This document shows, piece after piece, positions 30,311 to 38,858 of a DNA stretch of 64,000 nt. This DNA comes from Lewinellaceae bacterium (GTDB lineage: Bacteria > Bacteroidota > Bacteroidia > Chitinophagales > Saprospiraceae), in contig JADJRC010000018.1 of assembly GCA_016712415.1 (NCBI GenBank), positions 114,299 through 178,298 on the forward strand. Reading direction: 5' to 3'. Position numbers and translations under genes: made by a program. The notes below the pieces were generated by a model. The model had not been told where the DNA came from. It ran no database searches and saw only the letters and a list, made by a program, of their open reading frames with translations. Every line of letters starts with the position of its first letter. The stretch's first letter is position 1.

Positions 30311-30766
30311 TTAAAACGAACCCATACGACTGCCCATCATGGAAATGCCGATCAGCAGGAAGAGGGCGTAAAGACTGAGTATTACGACTACCAGAATACC
30401 CACAAAACGATAAAAGCGTTTCAGGTACAAAAAACCCTCGTCAAGCATGGTATTATCGTCGAGCGAAACAGCCTGCCGGGTCAGCGTTGCAAATTTGTAA
30501 TAGTACCAGGCCGGGAAAAACAGCAAAACACCGTAGATTCCGGCAACAAATATGGCTGCTACGATACCGCCTATCCCTCCAGCCACTGCAATGGCTAGCG
30601 CGGCAAATGCTACGAGCCCTAAAATAATGAAAAGCAATACGGCAAAAAACATGGCCCATTTGGCGATCTCTGTCAGGTCATTTCTGACCGCTTCAGTAAT
30701 CACAAGCCCTTGATCGGATGCACCGGATGCCATGCCTGCATCGAGTGGTTGGTTTTGGTCTTCCAT
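30311..30766 (-). CDS. DUF5362-like membrane protein (copy 2)
   Basis: A 151-residue membrane protein with the same architecture as its downstream neighbour: a polar N-terminus, a first helix after LTEIAKWAMFF, a glycine-rich second helix pair, the loop FATLTRQAVSLDDNTMLDEGFLYLKRFYRF split across the cytoplasmic side, and a final hydrophobic helix. Both copies share a KWA-[ML]-F motif entering helix 1. The pair likely arose by tandem duplication. Function unknown. Confidence 0.8.
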   Translation of the reverse strand: MEDQNQPLDAGMASGASDQGLVITEAVRNDLTEIAKWAMFFAVLLFIILGLVAFAALAIAVAGGIGGIVAAIFVAGIYGVLLFFPAWYYYKFATLTRQAVSLDDNTMLDEGFLYLKRFYRFVGILVVVILSLYALFLLIGISMMGSRMGSF

Positions 30767-30834
30767 TGATAATTCGTTTTATGAATGATGTTGGTGTTCG
30801 GTAGCGAAGGTAATCGTCCCAAACCGACAAATGA

Positions 30835-31293
30835 ATGCCTTTAGAAGAAAATCTTGTCATGCAAATATTTCAGTTTGAATTCGGAACACCCGAATATGAT
30901 TCCGCGGTTCGTCTGCGGTACGAAGTGCTGCGCCGCCCGCTCGGACTTGAATATACACCGGAGCAGCTCGCAGCTGAATACAGCGATATCCACCTCGGGG
31001 CATTCGACACAAACGGCGCCTTAATGGGCTGCCTGATACTCACGCCACTTGCCGATAATGCCATTAAAATGCGACAAGTGGCAGTCGACCCTGCATGGCA
31101 GGGGAGGGGAGCAGGTACCGAACTTGTTGCCGCCTCAGAACAACAGTCGAAAAGACTCGGTTTTGTCGTGATGAGCCTGCATGCCCGGGAAATTGCCGTT
31201 CCGTTTTACCTGCGGCTGGGTTATAACATCGTTGGCGAGGGCTTTGAGGAAGTCGGCATACCGCATTTCAAAATGGAAAAGAATTTAGAATGA
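30835..31293 (+). CDS. GNAT family N-acetyltransferase
   Basis: A 152-residue acetyltransferase using acetyl-CoA. The core shows LRYEVLRRPLGLEYTPEQLAAE, then IKMRQVAVDPAWQGRGAGTEL with the acetyl-CoA-binding R-x-x-G-x-G/A segment, then the SLHAREIAVPFYLRLGYNIVG end typical of the fold. A second start at 30859 (MQIFQFEFG) matches the usual N-terminus of this subfamily and may be the real one. The substrate is unknown. Confidence 0.88.
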   Translation: MPLEENLVMQIFQFEFGTPEYDSAVRLRYEVLRRPLGLEYTPEQLAAEYSDIHLGAFDTNGALMGCLILTPLADNAIKMRQVAVDPAWQGRGAGTELVAASEQQSKRLGFVVMSLHAREIAVPFYLRLGYNIVGEGFEEVGIPHFKMEKNLE

Positions 31294-31328
31294 AATGTTA
31301 AACCAGTCGGACGCAACAAACACATTAC

Positions 31329-31336
31329 TACCTTTG
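31329..31336 (+). promoter_or_regulatory. -7 promoter element for a candidate small RNA
   Basis: TACCTTTG matches TAnnTTTG exactly. No ORF with features starts within the next 200 bases, and a terminator follows at 31492-31524. Confidence 0.55.
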
Positions 31337-31340
31337 CTAC

Positions 31341-31524
31341 TCTGTTAATCCTTGTGTTCCTTGCATAAAATACATCTATTAATCTACCCGCCACCTGAAT
31401 TGGTAATCCCCCTTTTTAATCTTACAGGTTTAATAGTGTGTTCCCAAATACTGATACTGCAGCCTCGCAGTATTGCTTAAACGCACTTACTGCGGACGGA
31501 AAAATGATTCCGCCCGCTTTTTTT
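31341..31524 (+). ncRNA. Candidate structured small RNA, possibly 6S-like
   Basis: A unit of about 184 nt bounded by a promoter box (31329-31336) and an intrinsic terminator, with no convincing ORF. Visible pairing includes a long outer helix GTTTAA...TTAAAC enclosing ATACTGC/GCAGTAT with loop AGCCTC, and ACCTG/CAGGT upstream. The size fits 6S RNA, and a flavobacterial 6S family exists (Rfam 6S-Flavo), but I cannot test the match by eye. The alternative is a long structured leader of the DUF5522 gene at 31566. Confidence 0.45.
31492..31524 (+). terminator. Intrinsic terminator of the candidate small RNA
   Basis: Stem 31492-31501 with 31508-31517 (nine of ten pairs), six-base loop, followed by seven T. 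Confidence 0.8.
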
Positions 31525-31565
31525 ATTTTTCAACCTTTCCTGCCCTTTTGCGTTCAATCCCGTAT

Positions 31566-31766
31566 ATGTCGAATACGGACAACACACAACACACGCATTC
31601 CGGGACGCCCCGTCCACTCGTGGAAGGTGAAGACTACTATATAGAGCGGGGATACTGGGTTTTTACGGAATCATTCCTGCACAAGCGTGGCACTTGCTGC
31701 GGCAGCGGTTGCAGACATTGTCCGTACAGAAGGAAAAAAAGGAATATTACAAAGTCGGAAGGGTAA
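31566..31766 (+). CDS. DUF5522 domain-containing small protein
   Basis: A 66-residue protein, short, basic at the C-terminus. The core VEGEDYYIERGYWVFTESF is followed by HKRGTCCGSGCRHCPY with four clustered cysteines plus histidine, which could bind zinc; this is the DUF5522 pattern, widespread in Bacteroidota with unknown function. The reading frame is open from 31473, but the upstream codons overlap the terminator, so ATG 31566 is chosen. Confidence 0.83.
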   Translation: MSNTDNTQHTHSGTPRPLVEGEDYYIERGYWVFTESFLHKRGTCCGSGCRHCPYRRKKRNITKSEG

Positions 31767-31775
31767 GATATATCC

Positions 31776-33200
31776 TCAGGAAACCCATTTCTCGATACGC
31801 ACCAGTGCTTTGGGGTACCCGTTAACGCCAAATTCCTGGCGTTCCAATTCCGTTAACAAGTCAGGCCGGTGGATTTTCTCGGCAGGTACCCGGGCCAGTT
31901 CCTCACACCAAACCCGCACGAATTCACCACGCGGATCATAGTTTTTGGCCTGGGTCAGGATATTGAAATAGCGGTCTTCCCTGGGGTCGCTACCCACACC
32001 CGCCACATAATTCCAGTTGCCCCAATTGCTGCAAGGATCGTAGTCGAGCAGCATGCTTTCGAAATATTCAGCGCCCATTTGCCAGTTGACTTTCAGGTCT
32101 TTAACCAAAAAAGACGCTACATTTTGACGGCCGCGGTTGCTCATCCAGCCGGTCTGGTTCAGTTCCCGCATATTGGCATCGATAAAGGGAACGCCCGTTC
32201 GCCCTTCTGCCCAGGCTTGGAATGAATCCCTGTTGTTTTTCAGGTGTTTCAGCGGCTTTCCTTGCGTTCCTCCCTTTAAAAAAATCTTGTTGCCATACTT
32301 TTTTCCCATCAGACGGAAATAGTCGCGCCACAACAGCTCAAAGAAAATCCAGTAGGTACTTTCATTGCTGACGCGTTCCCGCTCGTATCGCTTAAGTTCG
32401 TGGTAGACAAGTTTTGGCGACAGGCACCCCTGGGAGAGCCAGGGAGAGAATTTCGTGGAATAGTCGCCGCCGGTGAGACAATTTCGGGTTTCTTTATAGG
32501 TGGCCGCCAGGTCTTTGTCCCACAGGTAGTAGCGCAGCCTGCGCAGGGCTTCCGACTCGCCGCCTTTAAACGGCAGTACAGCGCTGGAAGTTGTTTCCGT
32601 ATCCGCGTGGCCAAACTGCGTTATCACCGGCAAATCGCCGCGTTCGATATACTGGGGTAATGGAGCTAGCGCCGCAGGGGTCGGTAGTGGCTCCCGGACC
32701 GGCGTAATTAGTTCGTTGTCTTTCCTGAATTGGGTAAAAATATCCGGCGTGTGGTGCACCGGCACTGGAAGGTCCTGTGTGTGATACAACATTTTGCCCC
32801 GGGTATAGAGCAGTTCAACGCCAGATGACCACAGTTTTTGTTCCAGCGCATCCTGGACGAATACTTCTTCATGGGTGCGCTCCCGGTTACACAGCACCCA
32901 GGAGGCTTTCAAGTCCCGCGCCAGTTCGGATACCAGGCATTCCGGCTTTCCCACGCGGATCAGGAGATCGGATCCCAGTTGGCGCAGGTTTTCGCGGAGA
33001 TCTGCAATGCTTTCGATGATAAAACGGGCGCGAAACCTGCCCGTCTTCGGAAAACCAAACCGTGTCTGACCCGAAAACACCCGTTCGTCGAAGACGTAAA
33101 CGGGAATTACTTCTTCGGCCATGCGAAGCGCCGTACTGACAGCCTCATTATCGTGGAGCCGTAAATCCTGCCTGAACCATACTATTGCGCGACGCTTCAT
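31776..33200 (-). CDS. Deoxyribodipyrimidine photolyase, cryptochrome-DASH type
   Basis: Flavoprotein of 474 residues that repairs cyclobutane pyrimidine dimers with blue light, acting mainly on single-stranded DNA in the DASH group. The N-terminal antenna domain begins RRAIVWFRQDLRLHDNEAV. The FAD domain shows STKFSPWLSQGCLSP, YWIFFELLWRDYF, FIDANMRELNQTGWMSNRGR and NYVAGVGSDPREDRYF. The phrase MSNRGRQNVASF is typical of cry-DASH. The frame is open 33 codons upstream, but the family N-terminus fixes the start at 33200. Divergent from a potassium channel gene. Confidence 0.94.
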   Translation of the reverse strand: MKRRAIVWFRQDLRLHDNEAVSTALRMAEEVIPVYVFDERVFSGQTRFGFPKTGRFRARFIIESIADLRENLRQLGSDLLIRVGKPECLVSELARDLKASWVLCNRERTHEEVFVQDALEQKLWSSGVELLYTRGKMLYHTQDLPVPVHHTPDIFTQFRKDNELITPVREPLPTPAALAPLPQYIERGDLPVITQFGHADTETTSSAVLPFKGGESEALRRLRYYLWDKDLAATYKETRNCLTGGDYSTKFSPWLSQGCLSPKLVYHELKRYERERVSNESTYWIFFELLWRDYFRLMGKKYGNKIFLKGGTQGKPLKHLKNNRDSFQAWAEGRTGVPFIDANMRELNQTGWMSNRGRQNVASFLVKDLKVNWQMGAEYFESMLLDYDPCSNWGNWNYVAGVGSDPREDRYFNILTQAKNYDPRGEFVRVWCEELARVPAEKIHRPDLLTELERQEFGVNGYPKALVRIEKWVS

Positions 33201-33348
33201 ACCTTGTAGTGACTGGGAATGTCTTGCTAAACTTTTATATAGGGCTTTTGTTTGCCTGGATCGAAGTTTTTTTGCAGAAATTAATTGTGCCGCAAACAAC
33301 TAATAACGGTTCCTTCCATTCACGCAAAGATAATATCCAGCCGTCCAG

Positions 33349-34302
33349 ATGTTTACCTTCAATAAAAAACCCCGTGATATCACCAATCGCGCGCCGGAGC
33401 GCGAGTTGGGTTTTGGCCGAATTATTACCACCACCAGCCGTATGATGAATCCTGACGGCAGGTTTAATGTCGAACGACAGCGGACCAGCGTGTGGGACAA
33501 CACCTATTTCAACCTGGTTACCATGCCCTGGTGGCAATTTTTCATACTGACACTTGCCGCATTCGTTTCCATGAATTGCCTGTTTGCCTTGCTGTACTGC
33601 GCAATCGGGGTGGAACACCTGAGCGGCATCGAGCCGGACGGTTTTCTTCACAATTTTACCCAGGCCTACTTTTTCAGCAGCCAGACCCTGACAACTGTCG
33701 GTTACGGTCATATCAGTCCGGGTGGACTTGCCGCCAACATGGCCGCCTCCTTTGAGTCTTTTCTCGGACTGTTGTCGTTCGCACTGGTTTCAGGACTGTT
33801 ATACGGTCGTTTTTCCCGGCAACGCGCCAAAATCGTATTCAGCGAAAACCTGCTTGTCTCCCCTTATAAAGATGGTCGGGGTCTGATGTTCCGCATGGGC
33901 AATGCGCGCCGGAGCGAGATTATCGAAGCGGAAGTACAAGTTATCATGGCCATCAACCAGATGAGTGCTGAAGGGGTGCTGGAGCGTAAATTTTTTGCAC
34001 TTGACCTGGAACTCAACCGAATTTCCTTCTTTTCTCTGTCCTGGACGATTGTACACCCTCTGGGTGAAAGCAGTCCGGTATCCGGGTTTTCTCCGGAAGA
34101 ACTACAGGATGCCAATGCGGAATTTATGGTTTTGGTCAAGGGTATGGATGAAGCGAACCACCAGTTGGTGCATGCGCGGCATTCCTATGTAGGTGAAGAA
34201 ATCATCTGGAACGCCCGCTTCCTGCCCATAATCGGCCGAAATGACAAGGGAATTGCACAGGTATTCATTCCCAAGGTTGGGGCATACGAGGTTTTGAACT
34301 GA
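33349..34302 (+). CDS. Inward-rectifier (Kir-type) potassium channel
   Basis: A 317-residue inner-membrane potassium channel of the KirBac type. Two membrane helices (about 63-87 and 133-155) flank a pore loop with the selectivity filter TTVGYGH. The slide helix before helix 1 contains WDNTYFNLVTMPWW. The C-terminal half is the cytoplasmic immunoglobulin-like Kir domain (FSENLLVSPYKDGRGLMFR, WTIVHPLGESSP, ARHSYVGEEIIW). It likely sets membrane potential or potassium balance. It converges on kdsB with a 5-base gap. Confidence 0.93.
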   Translation: MFTFNKKPRDITNRAPERELGFGRIITTTSRMMNPDGRFNVERQRTSVWDNTYFNLVTMPWWQFFILTLAAFVSMNCLFALLYCAIGVEHLSGIEPDGFLHNFTQAYFFSSQTLTTVGYGHISPGGLAANMAASFESFLGLLSFALVSGLLYGRFSRQRAKIVFSENLLVSPYKDGRGLMFRMGNARRSEIIEAEVQVIMAINQMSAEGVLERKFFALDLELNRISFFSLSWTIVHPLGESSPVSGFSPEELQDANAEFMVLVKGMDEANHQLVHARHSYVGEEIIWNARFLPIIGRNDKGIAQVFIPKVGAYEVLN

Positions 34303-34307
34303 AATCG

Positions 34308-35039
34308 TCACAAGTTATTGATTTTCAACAGGTCTTCGGGAGTGTCGATGCCCAGTGTTTCCATTTCCGTAATGCCGACGGCGATGCCGTAGCCATGTTC
34401 AAGCCAGCGCAACTGCTCCAGCGATTCGGCACGCTCCAGCGGTGCAGGCGTCAGCGCCGCCAGTTCCAGTAACGTTTCCCGTTCAAAGCCGTACAAACCG
34501 ATATGCCGGTAAAAAGTATGGCGCGAGCACCATTCTGCCGGTTCGACACCCCGCACAAACGGGATAGGGTGCCGGCTGAAATAAATGGCGCCTGCAATTT
34601 CCGAGAATACGACCTTAACAAGGTTCGGGTTGGCCAGGTCTTCAGCATCGTTGACCGGTTTGGCGAGCGTGGCAATCCGGTGCCGGGGATGCCGGACAAG
34701 GGTTTCGGCAAGCAGGTCAATCTGCTGCGGCTGGATAAACGGCTCGTCGCCCTGTACATTCAGCACCCATTCCGCCTCCGGGAATTGTAGGGCTACCTCC
34801 GCGCAGCGGTCTGTTCCGCTCGGGTGCTCTACCCTGGTCATCAGCGCCTGTCCGCCGAAGGCGCGCACATGTGTCGCAATGCGCTCGTCGTCGGTCGCCA
34901 CCACTACACGATCGACTTTTCCGGCCAGGCAAACCTGGTCGTAAACCCTTTGAATCATTGTTTTGCCGCCGATGTCGACGAGCGGCTTGCCCGGAAAACG
35001 GGTGGAGGCATAACGGGCCGGAATTATGGCGAGAATCAT
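34308..35039 (-). CDS. kdsB: 3-deoxy-manno-octulosonate cytidylyltransferase
   Basis: Activates Kdo as CMP-Kdo for lipopolysaccharide synthesis. The 243-residue product opens with AIIPARYASTRFPGKPLVDI, the nucleotidyltransferase signature, followed by VVVATDDERI, HPSGTDRCAEVA, NVQGDEPFI and YRHIGLYGFERETLL. The upstream frame extends 76 codons without family sequence, so ATG 35039 is the start. It lies divergently from the LysM gene, and the spacer holds that gene's promoter. Confidence 0.96.
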   Translation of the reverse strand: MILAIIPARYASTRFPGKPLVDIGGKTMIQRVYDQVCLAGKVDRVVVATDDERIATHVRAFGGQALMTRVEHPSGTDRCAEVALQFPEAEWVLNVQGDEPFIQPQQIDLLAETLVRHPRHRIATLAKPVNDAEDLANPNLVKVVFSEIAGAIYFSRHPIPFVRGVEPAEWCSRHTFYRHIGLYGFERETLLELAALTPAPLERAESLEQLRWLEHGYGIAVGITEMETLGIDTPEDLLKINNL

Positions 35040-35068
35040 ATCTGGACTGCTTCTTTTGTGGTGTTCGG

Positions 35069-35099
35069 TTGTGACTTGCTGATTGACAATGTACTTTTG
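35069..35099 (+). promoter_or_regulatory. Promoter of the LysM protein gene
   Basis: TTG at 35069-35071 and TACTTTTG at 35092-35099 fit the -33/-7 spacing. The box precedes the ATG at 35131 by 31 bases and supports it over the longer frame. Confidence 0.55.
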
Positions 35100-35130
35100 T
35101 GCCCAGAAGGAAACAAAAAAACCTGTTACT

Positions 35131-35988
35131 ATGAGCCGAATCCAAATCCTGTTGTCAGCTGTTTTGCTGGTATTTGCCCATAACCTCCACGCACAAAGCG
35201 AGACAAAGGAACAACAAACACCACTTCTCACTGCTAAAGACACGCTTTTGCTGACCCTGGACAACAATAAAAAATTTGTTCAGCATCCGGTCAAACCCAA
35301 GCAAACACTCTTTTCTATTTCAAAGTATTACAGCATCAGTCTTGAAGAACTGTACGAGTACAACCCGCAGTTCCGAACCGATCCGACCCTGAAAATCGGC
35401 ACGCATGTCAAAATACCGCTCCCCAACCTGGCCATCAAGCGCTACAAAACCAAAAAATTTGCAACGGCCAAAAACGTTCCGATCTATTATGTTGTACAGG
35501 AAGGCGACAACCTGTACCAGATATGCAAGCGCAATTTCGGTATGCCGGTCGATTCGATCGTAAAACGCAATAACCTGAAAAACAATAATATACGACCAGG
35601 ACAGATGCTGCATGTCGCCTGGATGGGCACGGAAGGTGTAAAGCCCGAATGGCGCCCCGCCCGGCAAAGCACGGAATCGGGCGCCCTGAAGACCAAATAC
35701 GAACAGGACAAACTCAAGCGCAAGGAAGTAGACTCCCAGGGTGTTTGTTTCTGGCAAAAGGACAGCAAAGAAAAAGGTGATCTCTACGCACTGCACCGCG
35801 AAGCGGCCATCGGTACGGTTATTATGATCATTAACCCGATGGGCGGGCGTACAGTATACGCCAAGGTGATCGGCCGGATTCCGGATGGATACGAGCGCAA
35901 CATTGAAGTGGTCTTATCGCCCGAGGCAGCTAGAAAGATCGGCGCCCACGACCCGAAATTTTTTGTAAAGGTCAAGTTTTTGAAATAG
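35131..35988 (+). CDS. LysM peptidoglycan-binding protein
   Basis: A 285-residue exported protein with a signal peptide (cleaved near LHAQ) and two LysM domains: about 48-98 (KQTLFSISKYYSISLEELYEY...IGTHVKIP) and about 112-160 (VVQEGDNLYQICKRNFG...IRPGQMLHV). The C-terminal domain (about 195-285) resembles the double-psi-beta-barrel end of similar Bacteroidota LysM proteins (GTVIMIINPMGGRTVYAKV, VVLSPEAARKIG). Probably acts on or binds the cell wall. Confidence 0.9.
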   Translation: MSRIQILLSAVLLVFAHNLHAQSETKEQQTPLLTAKDTLLLTLDNNKKFVQHPVKPKQTLFSISKYYSISLEELYEYNPQFRTDPTLKIGTHVKIPLPNLAIKRYKTKKFATAKNVPIYYVVQEGDNLYQICKRNFGMPVDSIVKRNNLKNNNIRPGQMLHVAWMGTEGVKPEWRPARQSTESGALKTKYEQDKLKRKEVDSQGVCFWQKDSKEKGDLYALHREAAIGTVIMIINPMGGRTVYAKVIGRIPDGYERNIEVVLSPEAARKIGAHDPKFFVKVKFLK

Positions 35989-36065
35989 GGGGCTAATTTT
36001 GCGCCGCGATGGCCGGCCCTGACCGGGATCGTTTGTAAAAAAATATCGTAAAACACTGATTAACA

Positions 36066-36885
36066 ATGCAAAAGGCAGTTTTTGTTCTCCTCCTGATTTC
36101 ATCCGTACTCGGCTCCTGCAAACAAGACCGGAAAAACACCGGCGAACAGCAGGATACCGATCTTCACGCAAGTCCCAAACAACTTACCGGCAACTGGATC
36201 GCCATGGATTTCTGTGCGCGTGCCAACCAGTACGGCTCCGTCCTGCAGGCTATGAACAATGCGCACCTGCCCTATGCTTTTGCCATTACCTTTGATCCAG
36301 CGCGTCCCGACAGCGCCATTTGCGATAACGGCATGGAAACCTGGAGCCTGGCAGTCAAATACAACGTCGATACCTTGGAACTCGTCAACGCGCGTCCCGG
36401 AAAATCAGTTTTTCTGATCTACAATTCCGAAGGGGACAAGGACATGACCATGTTCGACGTGACTTCCGGCACCGCCCAAATGGATCGCTTTATCCGTTCC
36501 AAGGCAGATACAAAATCGGGCAAAGCGGCTTTTGATCGCCCTCAACCACAATGTGCTCGACGGCGTCTTCACCTCCGCATCCAAAGGCGTAACAGGTGAT
36601 GTCATGTTTGCCTCCACAGGAACAATTCAGGGCATTAAAGACTACGACCGCTATGAACTCTGTGTGGCCGGCGATTGTTTTGTCACAGGCGATGCGATTG
36701 ACGTGATCTCCCTGTCCAATTCCAAACTGGAAGGCTCTGAAAAGATGTTCGGCTACCGCTTCGACGGGCAAAACCAAACCTTGAGCCTTTTCCAACTCAT
36801 TAATACGAACCCGGAAGAAAAAGGCGCCTACACTGTCGGCGCAGAAGTATTCAGGTTTGCCCGAAAAAAAGCCGATAAAAAATAA
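36066..36885 (+). pseudogene. Hypothetical lipoprotein, one frameshift
   Basis: The product begins with a lipoprotein signal (VLGSC, cysteine at about 17). It has no family I recognise. The first frame (36066-36599) runs through GKAAF, and the second (to 36885) continues as LIALNHNVLDGVFTSASKG. Both parts are of normal composition and the 3' frame ends just before ribH. One surplus base near 36527-36533 explains the break. The mature protein would be about 255 residues, beta-rich. It starts 77 bases after the LysM gene. Confidence 0.72.
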
Positions 36886-36889
36886 CGCA

Positions 36890-37405
36890 ATGGCCAGTGC
36901 ACTGAAAAATCTTTCCGAATACGACGAAAGCACCATTCCCGCCGCCGACGACATGACTTTTGGCATTGTCGTCGCAGAATGGAATGCCAGGATCACCCAT
37001 GCGCTGTATGAGGGTTGTTATGACGCCCTCATCAAACATGGCGCAAAGGCGGAAAATATCCATACGATCCAGGTGCCCGGCTCTTTTGAGTTGCCTGCAG
37101 GCGCCCGTATGCTGGCCGGAAGGGAAAATCCCGATGCCGTGATCTGTCTCGGCTGCGTGATCAAAGGGGAGACCAGTCACAACGAATACATCAACCATGC
37201 AGTTGCTACCGGGCTGGTCAACATGAGCATTGCCAGCGGCAGGGCGTTCATATTCGGCGTACTCACGCCCGACAACGAACAACAGGCTATCGACCGCGCC
37301 GGCGGCAAACACGGCAATAAAGGCATCGAGGCCGCTATAACGGCCATCCGAATGGCTGCCTTGAAAAAAGCACCTAAAGACGGCAAACGCAAAATCGGCT
37401 TCTGA
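36890..37405 (+). CDS. ribH: 6,7-dimethyl-8-ribityllumazine synthase
   Basis: Penultimate step of riboflavin synthesis; condenses 5-amino-6-ribitylaminouracil with dihydroxybutanone phosphate. The 171-residue product shows FGIVVAEWNARIT, VPGSFELPAGA, LGCVIKGETSHNEYI with the catalytic histidine, and FGVLTPDNEQQA. ATG 36890 is chosen over 36857 because the extra codons overlap the preceding gene's end. No FMN riboswitch is visible upstream, and no other rib gene is nearby. Confidence 0.96.
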   Translation: MASALKNLSEYDESTIPAADDMTFGIVVAEWNARITHALYEGCYDALIKHGAKAENIHTIQVPGSFELPAGARMLAGRENPDAVICLGCVIKGETSHNEYINHAVATGLVNMSIASGRAFIFGVLTPDNEQQAIDRAGGKHGNKGIEAAITAIRMAALKKAPKDGKRKIGF

Positions 37406-37423
37406 CTTGCCGTTATCCCAATC

Positions 37424-38281
37424 ATGAAAATCACACCCATCCACACCGGATACCTCAAACTCGACGGCGGCGCTATGTTCGGCATCGTGCCGAAACGTAT
37501 GTGGGAGAAAATGAACCCGCCCGATGCCAACAACCTGTGCACCTGGTCGATGCAGGCACTCCTGGTGGAAAGCGGCGACCGCAAGGTGCTGATCGATACA
37601 GGTGCCGGCAACAAGCAGGACGAGCGATTCCGGTCTTTTTTCGAGCCGCACGGACCGGAAAACCTGTTCGGATCGCTTGAGCAGGCAGGCGTCGGACGCG
37701 AAGAGATTACCGATGTATTCCTGACCCACCTGCACTTCGACCACTGCGGCGGCGCATTGTGGAAAAACGAAACCGGAGCATCGGAAGTATCGTTCCCCAA
37801 TGCGGTGTACTGGTCGAACAAGCGGCATTTTGACTGGGCGATGAAGCCCAATGCCAGGGAGAAAGCCTCGTTTTTGAAAGAAAATTTTTTGCCGCTGTAC
37901 GAACAGGGCAAAATGCGGTTTTTGGATGTGCGGCAAAACATCGAGTTTATGCCGGGCTTCCGCATCCGCTTTTACAATGGCCATACCGAAGCCCTGATGG
38001 CGCCGCTGCTGAAAACAAACGATACCCATTTGTTGTATTGTGCCGATGCCATGCCTTCCCAATGGCATATCGGCATGCCTTACATCATGGCCTACGATGT
38101 GCGGCCACTCGTGACGTTGAAAGAAAAAGCAGCCATGCTGTCAGAAGCGGCGCGCAGGCGGTTTATCCTCTTTTTTGAACATGATCCTGTAGTGGAATGC
38201 GGTACGGTGCGGGATGAAGGCGGCAGGATAGTACTGGACAAGTCGGGTATGTTACGCGACTTGATTGAGTTGGCACGCTGA
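37424..38281 (+). CDS. MBL-fold metallo-hydrolase
   Basis: A 285-residue metallo-beta-lactamase-fold hydrolase. The zinc motif reads THLHFDHCGG, with further ligands in GHTEAL and CADAMPSQWH. It resembles cytoplasmic MBL hydrolases such as lactonases, but the substrate is not evident. Its last codons (ELAR then TGA TGA) lie in the first copy of the downstream 65-bp repeat, so the repeat supplies both stop codons. Located 18 bases after ribH. Confidence 0.9.
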   Translation: MKITPIHTGYLKLDGGAMFGIVPKRMWEKMNPPDANNLCTWSMQALLVESGDRKVLIDTGAGNKQDERFRSFFEPHGPENLFGSLEQAGVGREEITDVFLTHLHFDHCGGALWKNETGASEVSFPNAVYWSNKRHFDWAMKPNAREKASFLKENFLPLYEQGKMRFLDVRQNIEFMPGFRIRFYNGHTEALMAPLLKTNDTHLLYCADAMPSQWHIGMPYIMAYDVRPLVTLKEKAAMLSEAARRRFILFFEHDPVVECGTVRDEGGRIVLDKSGMLRDLIELAR

Positions 38282-38576
38282 TGACGCAGATTGGGCAGAT
38301 GGACACAGATAAGTGCTTAGAGTTCTTAGAGCAGTTGGCACGCTGATGACGCAGATTGGGCAGATGGACACAGATAAGTGCTTAGAGTTCTTAGAGCAGT
38401 TGGCACGCTGATGACACAGATTGGGCAGATGGACACAGATAAGTGCTTAGAGTTCTAGAGCAGTTGGCACGCTGATGACGCAGATTGGGCAGATGGACAC
38501 AGATAAGTGCTCAGAGTTCTTGGAGCAGTTGGCACGCTGATGACGCAGATTGGGCAGAGGACACAGATAAGTGCTT
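38270..38576. repeat. Tandem 65-bp repeat overlapping the MBL gene end
   Basis: Copies start at 38270, 38335, 38400, 38464 and 38529; unit lengths are 65, 65, 64 and 65, and the fifth is cut short at 38576. Each unit begins TTGGCACGCTGATGAC and has GCAGATTGGGCAGATGGAC and an AT-rich tail with TTAGAGTTCTTAGAGCAG. The first copy overlaps the last four codons and stop of the MBL gene. No spacers occur, so it is not a CRISPR. Confidence 0.92.
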
Positions 38577-38577
38577 G

Positions 38578-38755
38578 CTGATGACACAGATTGGGCAGAT
38601 TAACGCAGATATATTTTGAATAAGGGGCTTTGTGAAATTGTTGGTTAAGGGATTCGTTCGGCTGGGGCTTAAATCAGGTTCGAGTTGAATAAATAAGCAG
38701 ATTTTCAAGGGTTTACATATTTTCCTGCGTAAATCTGTCCAATCCGCGTCATCAG
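38578..38755. mobile_element. 178-bp MITE-like element, left copy
   Basis: Bounded by 31-base imperfect terminal inverted repeats (38578-38608 and 38725-38755) that contain the GATGAC/CAGATT words of the tandem repeat. It has no coding capacity. An almost identical 178-bp copy in the same orientation lies at 39249-39426, on the other side of the GxxExxY gene. Further half-copies of the repeat end follow to about 38817. Confidence 0.8.
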
Positions 38756-38858
38756 TGTGCCATATACCTATGCATTTATCTGTGTCCATCTGCCCAATCT
38801 GTGTCATCAGCGTGCCATACACGACAACACATTCTTCACGATTTATAAATATTTCACC

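Noticed and set aside
38270..38576. Tandem repeats as a CRISPR array
   Set aside because: Units are contiguous 65-bp repeats with no variable spacers, and no cas gene is near.
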